A stretch of 64,000 bases of DNA from contig CAVPHV010000005.1 of assembly GCA_963704825.1 (NCBI GenBank), positions 62,001 to 126,000 of the forward strand, given 5' to 3'. This DNA comes from CAVPHV01 sp963704825. Lineage in GTDB: Bacteria > Actinomycetota > Acidimicrobiia > Spongiisociales > UBA5794. The translations under genes were made by a program, and so were the position numbers. The notes beneath the pieces are model-generated. The model had not been told where the DNA came from, ran no database searches, and saw only the letters and a list, made by a program, of their open reading frames with translations. Numbering within the stretch: the first letter of the stretch is position 1; each line of letters opens with the position of its first letter. Below are positions 52,411 to 60,752 of this stretch, piece after piece.

Positions 52411-53847
52411 TCACGGGGCGTTGCGCTCCAAGAACTCGTACATCTCGGTGAGGTCGACACCGGGAATCGTCTCGACCGGCATGGCGGCCAGTACATGACT
52501 GTTGGGGCTCACCGACGGCCAGGCGAGGCCATCCCATCGCGACGCGAGCCCCTCAGAGGGCCGACGGCAGCAGTCCCCACCGGGACACTTCGAAACGGCC
52601 CGGCGGTCGGTGTCGCGACCCCGGTAGTACTTGGCTTCCTCAAACCGGGCACCGACGGTGATCGCCGCCATGCGGTTCTCGTCGACGTGCGTGCTGCACC
52701 AGAAGGTTCCGGCGTTCGTGTCCGTGTATTGGTAGTGAATGGAGAACTTGTCCTCAGAATGAAAGGCGCGGCGGGTCCCCCACTGCCGGCACAGTCGCTG
52801 ACCCTCGATGGCACCGACCGAGTTGCGCGGAAAGGGCACGCCGTTGTTCTCATAGGCCTTCCAGATGATCCCCAACTCGTCGGAGCGGATGAAGTGAACC
52901 CCAAGCCCAAGGTGCTCGGTGGCGAGGTTGGTGAAACGGTGCGCCGCCATCTCATACGAAACGTAGAACCCGTCACGGATGTCTTCGACGGCGAGATCAC
53001 GACCGGCCTTGGCCTCATTCAGAAAAGGGACAGCGGCTTGCTCGGGAACCAACACGGCCCCGGCGAAGTAGTTGACTTCCACTCGCTGGCGAAGGAACTC
53101 GGAGAAGTCGGCAGGCTCGGGATGGTCGAGCGCAAAGTGGCCGAGGGTCTGGAGCACCACCGAACGGGCCCCTCGGGTCGAGAGCAGGTCGCGCTGGGGC
53201 ACATAGATGCGACGATGACGCAGGTCGGTTACCGAACGCACAGACGATGGGATGTCCTGGGCTCGGTGCACCGCAAATCCGAAATGAGCGGCGAGCGCCT
53301 TGATATTGCCCTCGGTCAGCGCTCCCGAACCGCTGTAACCCGCCGCACTGATCGCCTCGGCTGCGACGCCCTCGACCTCTCCGAAGTAGTTACCCCGCTG
53401 GCGCATCTCCGCCCGTAGCGCCGAGTTGGCGATACGGGCCTCTTCCCTGGTCACTTGGGCGATCGTGTGACGGCCGCGCAGTTCGTCGTAGAGGCGCACG
53501 ACATGCTCGAGCGCAACATCGGGGATACGAGCCGAAGGTTTGAAATGCGGCAATCCGAGTTCCCGATAGAGCGGATCCTCTTGGGCCCGTTGCAGCGCGA
53601 CCTCCAACTGGGCACGGCGACTTGGCGCTTCGGACCGCAGCAGATCCAACGTCGGCACCTCGAGAGCTTCCGCGAGGGCATTGATCAGCCCGAGCCGTGG
53701 CTCCTTCCTGCCGTTCTCGAGGAGCGACAGATACGGTCCCGGCTTGCCCACGGCAGCGCCGAGAGCGTCGAGCGTGAACCCGCGCAGCTTGCGGTAGTGC
53801 CGCACTCGCTGACCAAAGATCAGTGGATCCACGGCCGTTGTACTCAT
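52411..53847 (-). CDS. ramB: RamB-type short-chain acyl metabolism regulator
   Basis: 478 residues with the RamB/ScfR layout. An XRE helix-turn-helix is at about 10-65 (YRKLRGFTLDALGAAVGKPG, YLSLLENGRKEP), an IrrE-like region at about 190-300 (EFLRQRVEVNYFAGAVLVPE), and a C-terminal ScfR domain with Cys-rich CPGGDCC. RamB represses or tunes glyoxylate-shunt genes in corynebacteria and mycobacteria. Here it is divergent from aceB-aceA with a 119-bp shared region containing candidate operators. The start is fixed by GGAGG 7 nt before ATG 53847. Confidence 0.9.
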   Translation of the reverse strand: MSTTAVDPLIFGQRVRHYRKLRGFTLDALGAAVGKPGPYLSLLENGRKEPRLGLINALAEALEVPTLDLLRSEAPSRRAQLEVALQRAQEDPLYRELGLPHFKPSARIPDVALEHVVRLYDELRGRHTIAQVTREEARIANSALRAEMRQRGNYFGEVEGVAAEAISAAGYSGSGALTEGNIKALAAHFGFAVHRAQDIPSSVRSVTDLRHRRIYVPQRDLLSTRGARSVVLQTLGHFALDHPEPADFSEFLRQRVEVNYFAGAVLVPEQAAVPFLNEAKAGRDLAVEDIRDGFYVSYEMAAHRFTNLATEHLGLGVHFIRSDELGIIWKAYENNGVPFPRNSVGAIEGQRLCRQWGTRRAFHSEDKFSIHYQYTDTNAGTFWCSTHVDENRMAAITVGARFEEAKYYRGRDTDRRAVSKCPGGDCCRRPSEGLASRWDGLAWPSVSPNSHVLAAMPVETIPGVDLTEMYEFLERNAP

Positions 53848-53877
53848 GGAAGAACCTCCAACTGACGCAATGATGAT

Positions 53878-53926
53878 AAGAATCGCCATTCTTCGCAAGT
53901 GAAGGAATTGCCAATCGTCTTCGCAA
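53878..53926. promoter_or_regulatory. candidate RamB operators between ramB and aceB
   Basis: Two direct copies of CTTCGCAA (53891-53898 and 53919-53926), 28 bp apart, resemble the TTTGCAAA core described for corynebacterial RamB sites. An inverted repeat AAGAAT-4-ATTCTT (53878-53893) overlaps the first copy. The sites lie between the two divergent starts, where a regulator of both genes would bind. Confidence 0.45.
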
Positions 53927-53966
53927 CCACAACGCTTGGTCCACGCAGCCGAAAGGACAGACGCCC

Positions 53967-55559
53967 ATGATGCCCGAGGGAGTCGTTATCACCGGCCCAA
54001 CCGACGAACGTTTCGCCGAAATCCTCACCCCAGAGGCGCTGGCGTTCGTTGCCGGCCTGCAACGGCGCTTCAACAGCCGCCGCAAGGAACTCCTCGCCGC
54101 CCGTGCCGCACGCCAGGAACGGATCGACGCAGGCGAGATGCCCGACTTCTTGCCCGAGACCGAGGACATCAGGAACGCCGAGTGGCAGATCGTGCCGCCT
54201 GCGCCCGACCTGGCCGACCGCCGCTGCGAGATCACCGGTCCGGTTGATCGCAAAATGATGATCAACGCCCTCAACTCGGGGGCGAAGGTGTTCATGGCCG
54301 ACTTCGAGGACTCCTGCTCACCGACCTGGCACAACGTGATCGATGGCCAGATCAACCTCAAGGACGCCATCAGGCGCCGCATCGAGTTCACCAATCCCGA
54401 CGGCAGGATCTACTCACTGAATCCGGAGACCGCCACGCTCATGGTGCGCCCCCGCGGCTGGCACCTCGTCGAAGACCACATGACCGTTGACGGCGAACCG
54501 GTTTCGGGTTCCCTATTCGACTTCGGTCTCTACTTCTTCCACAACGCGGCCGAGTTGCTCGCCCGGGGCACCGGACCGTACTACTACCTACCGAAGCTCG
54601 AAAGCCACCTCGAGGCCAGGCTCTGGAACGACGTGTTCGTCGCCGCCCAGGATGACCTCGGTATCGACCAAGGCACCATCCGCGCCACAGTGCTGATCGA
54701 GACGATCCTGGCTGCCTTCGAGATGGACGAGATCCTCTTCGAATTGCGTGACCACTCTGCCGGGCTCAACGCTGGGCGGTGGGACTACATCTTCTCGATC
54801 ATCAAGAAGTTCCGGAACCGCTCCGACATGCTCCTCCCCGACCGGGCACAGATCGCCATGACGGTGCCGTTCATGCGGTCCTACACAGATCTGCTGATCA
54901 AGACCTGCCACCGTCGCGGCGCCCACGCCATGGGCGGCATGGCGGCGTTCATCCCGAGTCGACGCGACGAGGAGATCAACCGCATCGCCTTTGCAAAGGT
55001 GCGTGAGGACAAGGAGCGCGAGAGCCGCGACGGCCACGACGGAACGTGGGTTGCGCACCCCGACCTGGTTCCGCTCGCGACCGAGGTCTTCACCGAGGTT
55101 CTCGGGGATCGACCCAACCAGATCGACAAGCAGCGCGACGACGTCGACGTCAAAGCCGCCGACTTGGTCGACACGACCATCGCCGGCGGACAGATCACCG
55201 AGGCCGGGGTCCACACCAACACCGACGTCGCCATCAGATACCTGGCCTCGTGGTTGCGGGGCAACGGCGCCGCCGCGATCTACAACCTGATGGAGGACGC
55301 CGCCACTGCAGAGATCTCGCGTTCGCAGATCTGGCAGTGGGTGCAAAACCACGCGACGGTGGTTGAGGGCGATCAGGTGACTCCCGAGTACGTGCACAAC
55401 GTCGCCCATCAGGAACTCGCCAAGATGCACGAGGAATACGGCGACGAGATATTCGACCAGGGCCGCTTTGAAGAAGCCGGGGAACTCTTCGAGCAGGTAG
55501 CGCTGGCCAGTTCCTTCCCCGAATTCCTCACCCTCCCCGCCTACGAGCACATCGACTGA
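53967..55559 (+). CDS. aceB: malate synthase A
   Basis: 530 residues, the length of form A enzymes. Motifs include VFMADFEDSCSPTWHN, LMVRPRGWHLVEDH, YYYLPKLESHLEARLWND and IRATVLIETILAAFEMDEIL (acetyl-CoA and glyoxylate site), and GGMAAFIPSR. It condenses glyoxylate with acetyl-CoA to malate. It is 54 bp upstream of aceA on the same strand and divergent from ramB, so the glyoxylate shunt is one regulated unit. A second ATG one codon later is equally possible. Confidence 0.96.
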   Translation: MMPEGVVITGPTDERFAEILTPEALAFVAGLQRRFNSRRKELLAARAARQERIDAGEMPDFLPETEDIRNAEWQIVPPAPDLADRRCEITGPVDRKMMINALNSGAKVFMADFEDSCSPTWHNVIDGQINLKDAIRRRIEFTNPDGRIYSLNPETATLMVRPRGWHLVEDHMTVDGEPVSGSLFDFGLYFFHNAAELLARGTGPYYYLPKLESHLEARLWNDVFVAAQDDLGIDQGTIRATVLIETILAAFEMDEILFELRDHSAGLNAGRWDYIFSIIKKFRNRSDMLLPDRAQIAMTVPFMRSYTDLLIKTCHRRGAHAMGGMAAFIPSRRDEEINRIAFAKVREDKERESRDGHDGTWVAHPDLVPLATEVFTEVLGDRPNQIDKQRDDVDVKAADLVDTTIAGGQITEAGVHTNTDVAIRYLASWLRGNGAAAIYNLMEDAATAEISRSQIWQWVQNHATVVEGDQVTPEYVHNVAHQELAKMHEEYGDEIFDQGRFEEAGELFEQVALASSFPEFLTLPAYEHID

Positions 55560-55613
55560 CCGACTTCGACACGCCAGCAAACGACCGACCCGTTCGACCA
55601 CACAGGAGTGGGC

Positions 55614-56900
55614 ATGACCACAGAGCAAGCCATCAAGGAACGCACCGAAGCCATCCGCACGGACTGGGAATCGAACCCTCGCTGGGAGGGCGTGCAGCGC
55701 GACTACTCGCCCGACGACGTCGTGCGACTCCAGGGGTCCTTCGTCGTTGAGCAGACCATCGCTCGCCGTGGAGCACAACGCCTATGGGATTTACTGAAGA
55801 CCGAGGACTACATCAACGCCCTTGGGGCGATGTCGGGCGGCCAGGCCGTCCAAATGGCCAAGGCCGGCCTCAAGGCCATCTACCTTTCGGGCTGGCAGGT
55901 CGCCGGCGACGCCAACCTCGGCGAGCAGGTATACCCGGACCAGTCCCTGTACCCGGCCAACAGTGCCCCGGCGCTGGTCCGCCGCATCAACAACGCCTTG
56001 GTGCGGGCCGACCAGATCGAGTGGTCTGAAGGCAAGCCGGACATCCACTACATGCTGCCGATCGTTGCGGACGCCGAAGCGGGCTTCGGCGGAGCGCTCA
56101 ATGCGTTCGAGCTGGCAAAGAGCTTCATCGCGGCCGGCGCCGCCGGAGTCCACTACGAGGACCAGTTGGCCTCCGAGAAGAAGTGTGGCCACATGGGCGG
56201 CAAGGTGCTGGTCCCGACCAGCCAACATGTTCGCACGTTGACCTCAGCCCGGCTCGCCGCCGACGTGATGGGCGTGCCGACGATCATCGTCGCCCGCACC
56301 GACTCGCTGGCAGCAACGCTGCTCACCAGCGACGTGGACGAGCGCGATCAGCAGTTCGTCACCGGCGACCGGACTCCCGAGGGGTTCTTCAACGTTCGCA
56401 ACGGGATGGACGCCGCCATCGCCCGCGGTCTGGCCTACGCCCCGTACTCGGATCTGGTGTGGTGCGAGACGAGCACGCCGGATCTCGGAGAAGCGGCGAA
56501 GTTCGCCGAGGCAATGAAGGCGGAGTACCCGGACAAGATGCTGGCCTACAACTGCTCGCCATCGTTCAACTGGAAGGCGGCGCTCGACGACGACACTATC
56601 GCCAAGTTCCAGAAGGAACTCGGAGCGATGGGCTATCGGTTCCAGTTCATCACGCTGGCCGGGTTCCATGCGCTCAACGCCACGATGTTCGAGCTGGCCA
56701 AGGGCTATGCCACGGAGGGCATGACGGCGTACGTCAAGCTCCAAGAGAAGGAGTTCGCCATGGAGGACGCCGGCTACTCGGCTACCCGTCATCAGCGTGA
56801 GGTCGGCGCCGGATACTTCGACGATGTCTCGACCGTCATATCCGGTGGCCTGGCATCGACGTTGGCCCTCGAAGGCTCCACCGAACAAGAGCAGTTCTAA
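55614..56900 (+). CDS. aceA: isocitrate lyase
   Basis: 428 residues, the short bacterial form. Active-site KKCGH (189-193, nucleophile C191) and YLSGWQVAGDAN, IVADAEAGFGG, VPTIIVARTDS are intact. It splits isocitrate into glyoxylate and succinate. The start is set by AGGAG 5 nt before ATG 55614; an in-frame GTG two codons earlier lies within that element. An intrinsic terminator follows at 56920. Confidence 0.97.
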   Translation: MTTEQAIKERTEAIRTDWESNPRWEGVQRDYSPDDVVRLQGSFVVEQTIARRGAQRLWDLLKTEDYINALGAMSGGQAVQMAKAGLKAIYLSGWQVAGDANLGEQVYPDQSLYPANSAPALVRRINNALVRADQIEWSEGKPDIHYMLPIVADAEAGFGGALNAFELAKSFIAAGAAGVHYEDQLASEKKCGHMGGKVLVPTSQHVRTLTSARLAADVMGVPTIIVARTDSLAATLLTSDVDERDQQFVTGDRTPEGFFNVRNGMDAAIARGLAYAPYSDLVWCETSTPDLGEAAKFAEAMKAEYPDKMLAYNCSPSFNWKAALDDDTIAKFQKELGAMGYRFQFITLAGFHALNATMFELAKGYATEGMTAYVKLQEKEFAMEDAGYSATRHQREVGAGYFDDVSTVISGGLASTLALEGSTEQEQF

Positions 56901-56919
56901 CGCAACGACCCGACTGTTG

Positions 56920-56950
56920 GCGAAGGGGCTGCCTCGTGCGGCCCCTTCGC
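56920..56950 (+). terminator. intrinsic-type terminator after aceA
   Basis: Perfect 10-bp stem GCGAAGGGGC / GCCCCTTCGC with an 11-nt loop, 19 bp after the aceA stop, followed by the T-rich TCGTTGTT. Confidence 0.75.
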
Positions 56951-57036
56951 TCGTTGTTCCTGGACCGCGGGGTATAGGCAACGGCACGCCTTCGGGCTCG
57001 CCACCCCCATCGAGACACGCCCCCTCGGGGATCGTT

Positions 57037-57042
57037 TACGCT
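57037..57042 (+). promoter_or_regulatory. -10 box (TACGCT) for DUF3054 gene
   Basis: TACGCT, 6 nt before ATG 57049. Confidence 0.5.
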
Positions 57043-57048
57043 CTTCCC

Positions 57049-57417
57049 ATGTCACCTTGGCTGCTGTCCCTTGATGTCGTGTCCGTCCTCGTGTTCGTGA
57101 CTCTTGGCCGTGGAACCCACAACGAGGAGGGAACGATCGAGGGGATCGCGACCACTGCGGCGCCGTTCCTCATGGCCCTCGTCATTGGGTGGCTGCTCAC
57201 CCGAGCCTGGCAAGCGCCAACGTCACTACGAGTGGGCGGCGGCGTCCTCGCGACCACGATCGTCGCCGGAATGCTGTTGCGTCGCTTCGTCTTCGATGAG
57301 GGGACCGCCGTCTCGTTCATCATGGTGGCAACGGTCTTCCTGACCGCGGCGATGCTGGGGTGGCGGGCTTTGGCCGGCGCTATTGCCCGGCGGCGAGCTA
57401 CGGCGGCAACGCCGTAG
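57049..57417 (+). CDS. DUF3054 family membrane protein
   Basis: 122 residues with four hydrophobic segments. The N-terminal LDVVSVLVFVTLGRGTHNEE is the DUF3054 signature; GWLLTRAW and LRRFVFDEGTAVSFIMV follow. The function of this actinobacterial family is unknown to me. It lies downstream of the aceA terminator and has its own leaderless -10 box, so it is not part of the shunt operon. It ends 58 bp before the adenine deaminase gene. Confidence 0.8.
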   Translation: MSPWLLSLDVVSVLVFVTLGRGTHNEEGTIEGIATTAAPFLMALVIGWLLTRAWQAPTSLRVGGGVLATTIVAGMLLRRFVFDEGTAVSFIMVATVFLTAAMLGWRALAGAIARRRATAATP

Positions 57418-57459
57418 GAGGCCGACTCACCGGCTTGGTCGCGGCTCGGCCAGGGGAGT

Positions 57460-57465
57460 TATCCT
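57460..57465 (+). promoter_or_regulatory. -10 box (TATCCT) for adenine deaminase
   Basis: TATCCT, 10 nt before ATG 57476; predicts a leader of a few nucleotides only. Confidence 0.4.
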
Positions 57466-57475
57466 TACCGGTCCC

Positions 57476-58492
57476 ATGGATCAGCATTTAGAGTCATTCA
57501 TCCGAGGCATCCCCAAGGCGGAGCTCCACATCCACATCGAGGGGTCACTCGAGCCCGAGATGATGTTCGAGCTTGCTAGCCGGAACGGCGTGGATCTCGG
57601 CTACGAATCAATTGCGGCGTTGCGCGCCGCCTACGAGTTCACCGACCTCCAGTCGTTCCTCGACATCTACTACGCAGGCGCCGCCGCCCTGCGTACCGAA
57701 CAAGACTTCTACGACCTGATGTGGGCGTATCTCGTCAGAGCCAACGCCGACGGGGTGCGGCGAGCCGAAATCTTCTTCGACCCGCAGACCCATACCGCCC
57801 GCGGGATCGGCTTCGAGGTATTCATGCCCGGCTTCCTCAACGCAATGGCTGCCGCCGAAACCGAGTTTGGGATCTCGTCCGGCTTGATCATGTCGTTCCT
57901 CCGCCATCTCTCGCCCGAGGCTGCGCTGGCAACATTCGAGGCGGCCGCCCCCTATCACGATCAACTGCTCGGCGTCGGTCTCGACAGCTCCGAGGTTGGC
58001 AATCCACCCGAACCGTTTGCCCCGGTCTACGAGCGGGCCCGACTCGCCGGACTCCATGCTGTGGCGCACGCCGGCGAAGAAGGTCCCCCCGCGTACGTGA
58101 TCGGTGCCCTCAATGCCCTTGGCGCCGAACGCATCGACCACGGCGTACGGGCCGACGAGGATGAAGAACTCGTCGAGTGGCTGGCAGCGAACTCGGTCCC
58201 CCTGACGATGTGCCCACTGTCGAATCTGAAGCTGCGAGTGTTCGATCGCCTCGAGGACCACAGCCTCAAACGCATGCTCGATGCCGGGGTCAAAGTGACG
58301 ATCAACTCGGATGACCCCGCGTACTTTGGTGGCTACGTGGCCGACAACTATGTGGCGCTCGCCACCGCGATTGACCTCACCCGCGACGAGGTCGTCGCCC
58401 TCGCCCGCAACTCACTCGAGGCGACGTTCCTCAGCAGCGGCGAGCAAGAAGTCCTCCTCGCCGAGCTTGCCGAGTACGTCGCACAGAACTGA
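57476..58492 (+). CDS. adenine deaminase (adenosine-deaminase fold)
   Basis: 338 residues. Zinc ligands and catalytic residues are in PKAELHIHIEGSLEPE, AHAGEEGPP and NSDDPAYFGGYV. The segments RTEQDFYDLMWAYL, FFDPQTHTARGI, SFLRHLSPE and GLDSSEVGNPP are those of the bacterial adenine deaminase branch (PA0148-like) rather than classical adenosine deaminase, so conversion of adenine to hypoxanthine is the better call. With the nucleoside hydrolase and ribokinase it would support purine salvage. The frame is open upstream, but MDQHLESFIRGIPKAELH is the family start. Confidence 0.88.
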   Translation: MDQHLESFIRGIPKAELHIHIEGSLEPEMMFELASRNGVDLGYESIAALRAAYEFTDLQSFLDIYYAGAAALRTEQDFYDLMWAYLVRANADGVRRAEIFFDPQTHTARGIGFEVFMPGFLNAMAAAETEFGISSGLIMSFLRHLSPEAALATFEAAAPYHDQLLGVGLDSSEVGNPPEPFAPVYERARLAGLHAVAHAGEEGPPAYVIGALNALGAERIDHGVRADEDEELVEWLAANSVPLTMCPLSNLKLRVFDRLEDHSLKRMLDAGVKVTINSDDPAYFGGYVADNYVALATAIDLTRDEVVALARNSLEATFLSSGEQEVLLAELAEYVAQN

Positions 58493-58645
58493 CCCGGGCA
58501 CGGCGGGTCGGCCCGTGGCCACGACAGGCGCACCGCCGCCACGGCGGCTACTCGAGGTTCTGCCGATCCCCAGAAACCCCCTCCCGACCCATATCACCGA
58601 CCACCAGCGCGTCGGTAACTAGATCAGTCGAGCGATGAGGATAGT

Positions 58646-59203
58646 GTGTCGGTCGGGGATCTGATCAGGACCATGGCGCCGGAGTGGGCCGACCACGGAA
58701 GACGGGTTGGCTCATTGACCCGTTCCGTTGCCGAGACCCTCGGATTCGACGACGAGCGGATTCGCCGCCTCGAAATCGCCGCGGCGCTCCACGACATCGG
58801 CAAGTCCGCCATCGATGCCAATGTTCTTGCGCTCCCGCGAGCGCTGGATCCCGATGAGACCGCCCTCGTCAGACGGCACCCTCTGATCGGTTTCGAGATG
58901 GTGACCGGCCTCGTTCACCCCGAGATCGCCCGGGCGGTACTTGCCCACCATGAGCGCTTTGACGGACTGGGCTATCCATTCGGCCGCTCCGGCCAACGAA
59001 TCCCGCTGCTGGCCCGCATCCTGTGTGTAGCCGACGCCTTCGACGCCATGGTCAGCGACCGGGTGTATCAGGAGGCTCAGCCGATCGAATACGCACTCGA
59101 CGAGCTTCAGCGCCACGCCGGAACACAGTTCGATCCCATGGTGGTTGAGGCTGCCGTCCACACACTTTCGTCGCACGCCTCGATCGCAGGAGCCATCGCC
59201 TAG
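58646..59203 (+). CDS. stand-alone HD-GYP-type phosphohydrolase
   Basis: 185 residues. Metal-binding AALHDIGK (HD), RRHPLIG, LAHHERFDGLGYP (HHE and GYP motifs) and ILCVADAFDAM are those of cyclic-di-GMP phosphodiesterases of the HD-GYP class. There is no sensory or receiver domain, so input must come from a partner. The GTG start has GAGG 5 nt upstream. The 153-bp gap before it contains only a small GCCGCC-AC-GGCGGC hairpin. It precedes the ECF sigma gene on the same strand. Confidence 0.8.
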   Translation: MSVGDLIRTMAPEWADHGRRVGSLTRSVAETLGFDDERIRRLEIAAALHDIGKSAIDANVLALPRALDPDETALVRRHPLIGFEMVTGLVHPEIARAVLAHHERFDGLGYPFGRSGQRIPLLARILCVADAFDAMVSDRVYQEAQPIEYALDELQRHAGTQFDPMVVEAAVHTLSSHASIAGAIA

Positions 59204-59285
59204 GGGCTGCCCCAATACGGGCTGTTTCTCCTAGCCACGTCCTAGCGGTTTCAAGTAAAGGGGTGCTGCGACCGATACATACGGC

Positions 59286-59843
59286 ATGGCGTTTGGCGAG
59301 AGCTTCGAGGGCATCCTCACTGCTGCACAGGAGGGAGCAGAGTGGGCATGGAGCACCATCTACGCCGAGTATGGCGGACCGCTGACCGGCTACCTCACCG
59401 TCCGCGGTGCCCGCGAGCCCGAAGACCTCGTCGGGGACGTGTTCCTTCAGATCGCCCGCAACGTTGGCAGCTTCACTGGAACCGAGGCGAACTTTCGCTC
59501 GTGGATCTTCATGGTCGCCCACCATCGCCTCATCGACGAACGCCGCAGACAAGCGCGACGACCGGAAGACCTGGTTGCCCACGAAGACCTCGCCGGGATC
59601 GCCGGAATCCAGGATGCCGAGCAGGCGGCTCTCGCTTCGTTGGCCGACGAATCGCTCCGCTACTTGCTCGAGCAGCTGACCCCCGACCAGCGTGACGTAG
59701 TGGCGCTGCGCATCATCGCGGGGCTCTCCCTCGAGGAGACGGCGGCCGCAACCGGCAAGCAGGTTGGTGCAGTAACCCAGCTGCAGCGACGCGGACTTGC
59801 CTCGCTGCGCAGGATTCTCGAACCGCAGCCCATAACACCGTAA
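59286..59843 (+). CDS. ECF-type RNA polymerase sigma factor
   Basis: 185 residues. Region 2 is at about 25-90 (EDLVGDVFLQIARNVGSF, SWIFMVAHHRLIDERRR) and region 4 at about 125-178 (LTPDQRDVVALRIIAGLSLEETAAATGK followed by the recognition helix). It would direct RNA polymerase to a small regulon. The gene 24 bp downstream encodes a membrane-anchored protein that may act as its regulator. No matching promoter motif is evident upstream, so autoregulation cannot be judged. Confidence 0.88.
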   Translation: MAFGESFEGILTAAQEGAEWAWSTIYAEYGGPLTGYLTVRGAREPEDLVGDVFLQIARNVGSFTGTEANFRSWIFMVAHHRLIDERRRQARRPEDLVAHEDLAGIAGIQDAEQAALASLADESLRYLLEQLTPDQRDVVALRIIAGLSLEETAAATGKQVGAVTQLQRRGLASLRRILEPQPITP

Positions 59844-59866
59844 CTAGCGCCATCGGTAACGAGAGT

Positions 59867-60727
59867 ATGGAAGCAAGCCAATGGGACTCCGGCGAACTCG
59901 AAGCAGCCATCGCCGGTGCGCCGGGCGCTGATCCCATGCTCGTGGCGTTCGTGGCCGCAGTGCGGCGTGCCGCCGACCGTTCGGTTCATCCATCGATCCA
60001 GACCCGCCACATCTCGGCGGCTGCAGCTGCCGCCGTGCACGCGACGGCTCCTCCAAGCCCCACGACAACCGTCGGCGTCCGCTGGCGACGCCGGCTATCG
60101 CTGGCTGGATTGACCTCCGGCCTTGCCATCAAGATGATGCTGGGCACCGCGGCACTCGCCGCTGTCGGCGGCAGCGCAGCCGCAGCCACCGGCAATCTCC
60201 CTGCCCCGGTCCAAGCCGCAGTCTCGGAAGCCGCCGGCCACCTCGGCATCAGCCTGCCCGATCCTGCGCCCGCTGCGCCGGCCACCGTCGCCTTGGACGA
60301 GGATGATGCGCCGGCAGGACCCACCAACGACGAAAGGAACGCCGTCAGTCCCGCGGATGAGGCGCCCTCTGCAGACGACACAACGCAGGCCGACGTAGAC
60401 CGGGCCCGGGCGGCGGCGTACACGGTCGCCGTCAAGGAATGGACGGCCTGTGTACGAGAAGCGGCACGCACCAGCCCGCCGGGAGAGCGATTCAGCCCGA
60501 CCGCGGCCTGTGGAGATCATCCCGATCCGCACGACTTCGGCCTGCCCGGCGCAGACCCGAAGGACAAGGACCCCAAAGACCCCAAAGTCAAAGACCCCAA
60601 AGACCCCAAAGTCAAAGACCCCAAGGACCCCAACGACCCCAAAGACCCGAAGGACAAGGACCCCAAAGCCCCCAAGGACCCCAAAGACAAGGACCCCAAG
60701 GCCCCCAAAGACCCCAAGGACAAGTAG
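59867..60727 (+). CDS. membrane-anchored protein with Lys/Asp/Pro repeat tail, possible sigma regulator
   Basis: 286 residues, no recognised family. The N-terminus (1-70) is soluble; RWRRR then one hydrophobic stretch (about 78-108, LAIKMMLGTAALAAVGGSAAAA) suggests a single membrane span. An acidic Ala/Pro region follows, then a small domain with two Cys (KEWTACVREAA, PTAACGDHPDPH), and about 57 residues of KDPK/DPKD repeats. Position directly after an ECF sigma gene suggests an anti-sigma role, but the zinc-binding HxxxCxxC motif of classical anti-sigma factors is missing. Confidence 0.65.
   Translation: MEASQWDSGELEAAIAGAPGADPMLVAFVAAVRRAADRSVHPSIQTRHISAAAAAAVHATAPPSPTTTVGVRWRRRLSLAGLTSGLAIKMMLGTAALAAVGGSAAAATGNLPAPVQAAVSEAAGHLGISLPDPAPAAPATVALDEDDAPAGPTNDERNAVSPADEAPSADDTTQADVDRARAAAYTVAVKEWTACVREAARTSPPGERFSPTAACGDHPDPHDFGLPGADPKDKDPKDPKVKDPKDPKVKDPKDPNDPKDPKDKDPKAPKDPKDKDPKAPKDPKDK
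60553..60726 (+). repeat. in-frame low-complexity repeat coding KDPK units
   Basis: Degenerate 9- and 18-nt units (GACCCCAAA, AAAGTCAAA variants) giving tandem DPK/KDP residues with alternating charge and proline. Confidence 0.9.
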
Positions 60728-60739
60728 CCCCCACCTCGC

Positions 60740-60745
60740 TACCGT
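60740..60745 (+). promoter_or_regulatory. -10 box (TACCGT) for nuclease lipoprotein
   Basis: TACCGT, 7 nt before ATG 60753. Confidence 0.5.
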
Positions 60746-60752
60746 CCCGACC

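Noticed and set aside
57476..58492. Classical adenosine deaminase
   Set aside because: Segments such as GLDSSEVGNPP and SFLRHLSPE fit the adenine deaminase branch better.
60553..60726. Possible minisatellite or sequencing artefact
   Set aside because: The repeats stay in frame to a natural stop and vary in sequence, so they read as a real low-complexity protein tail.
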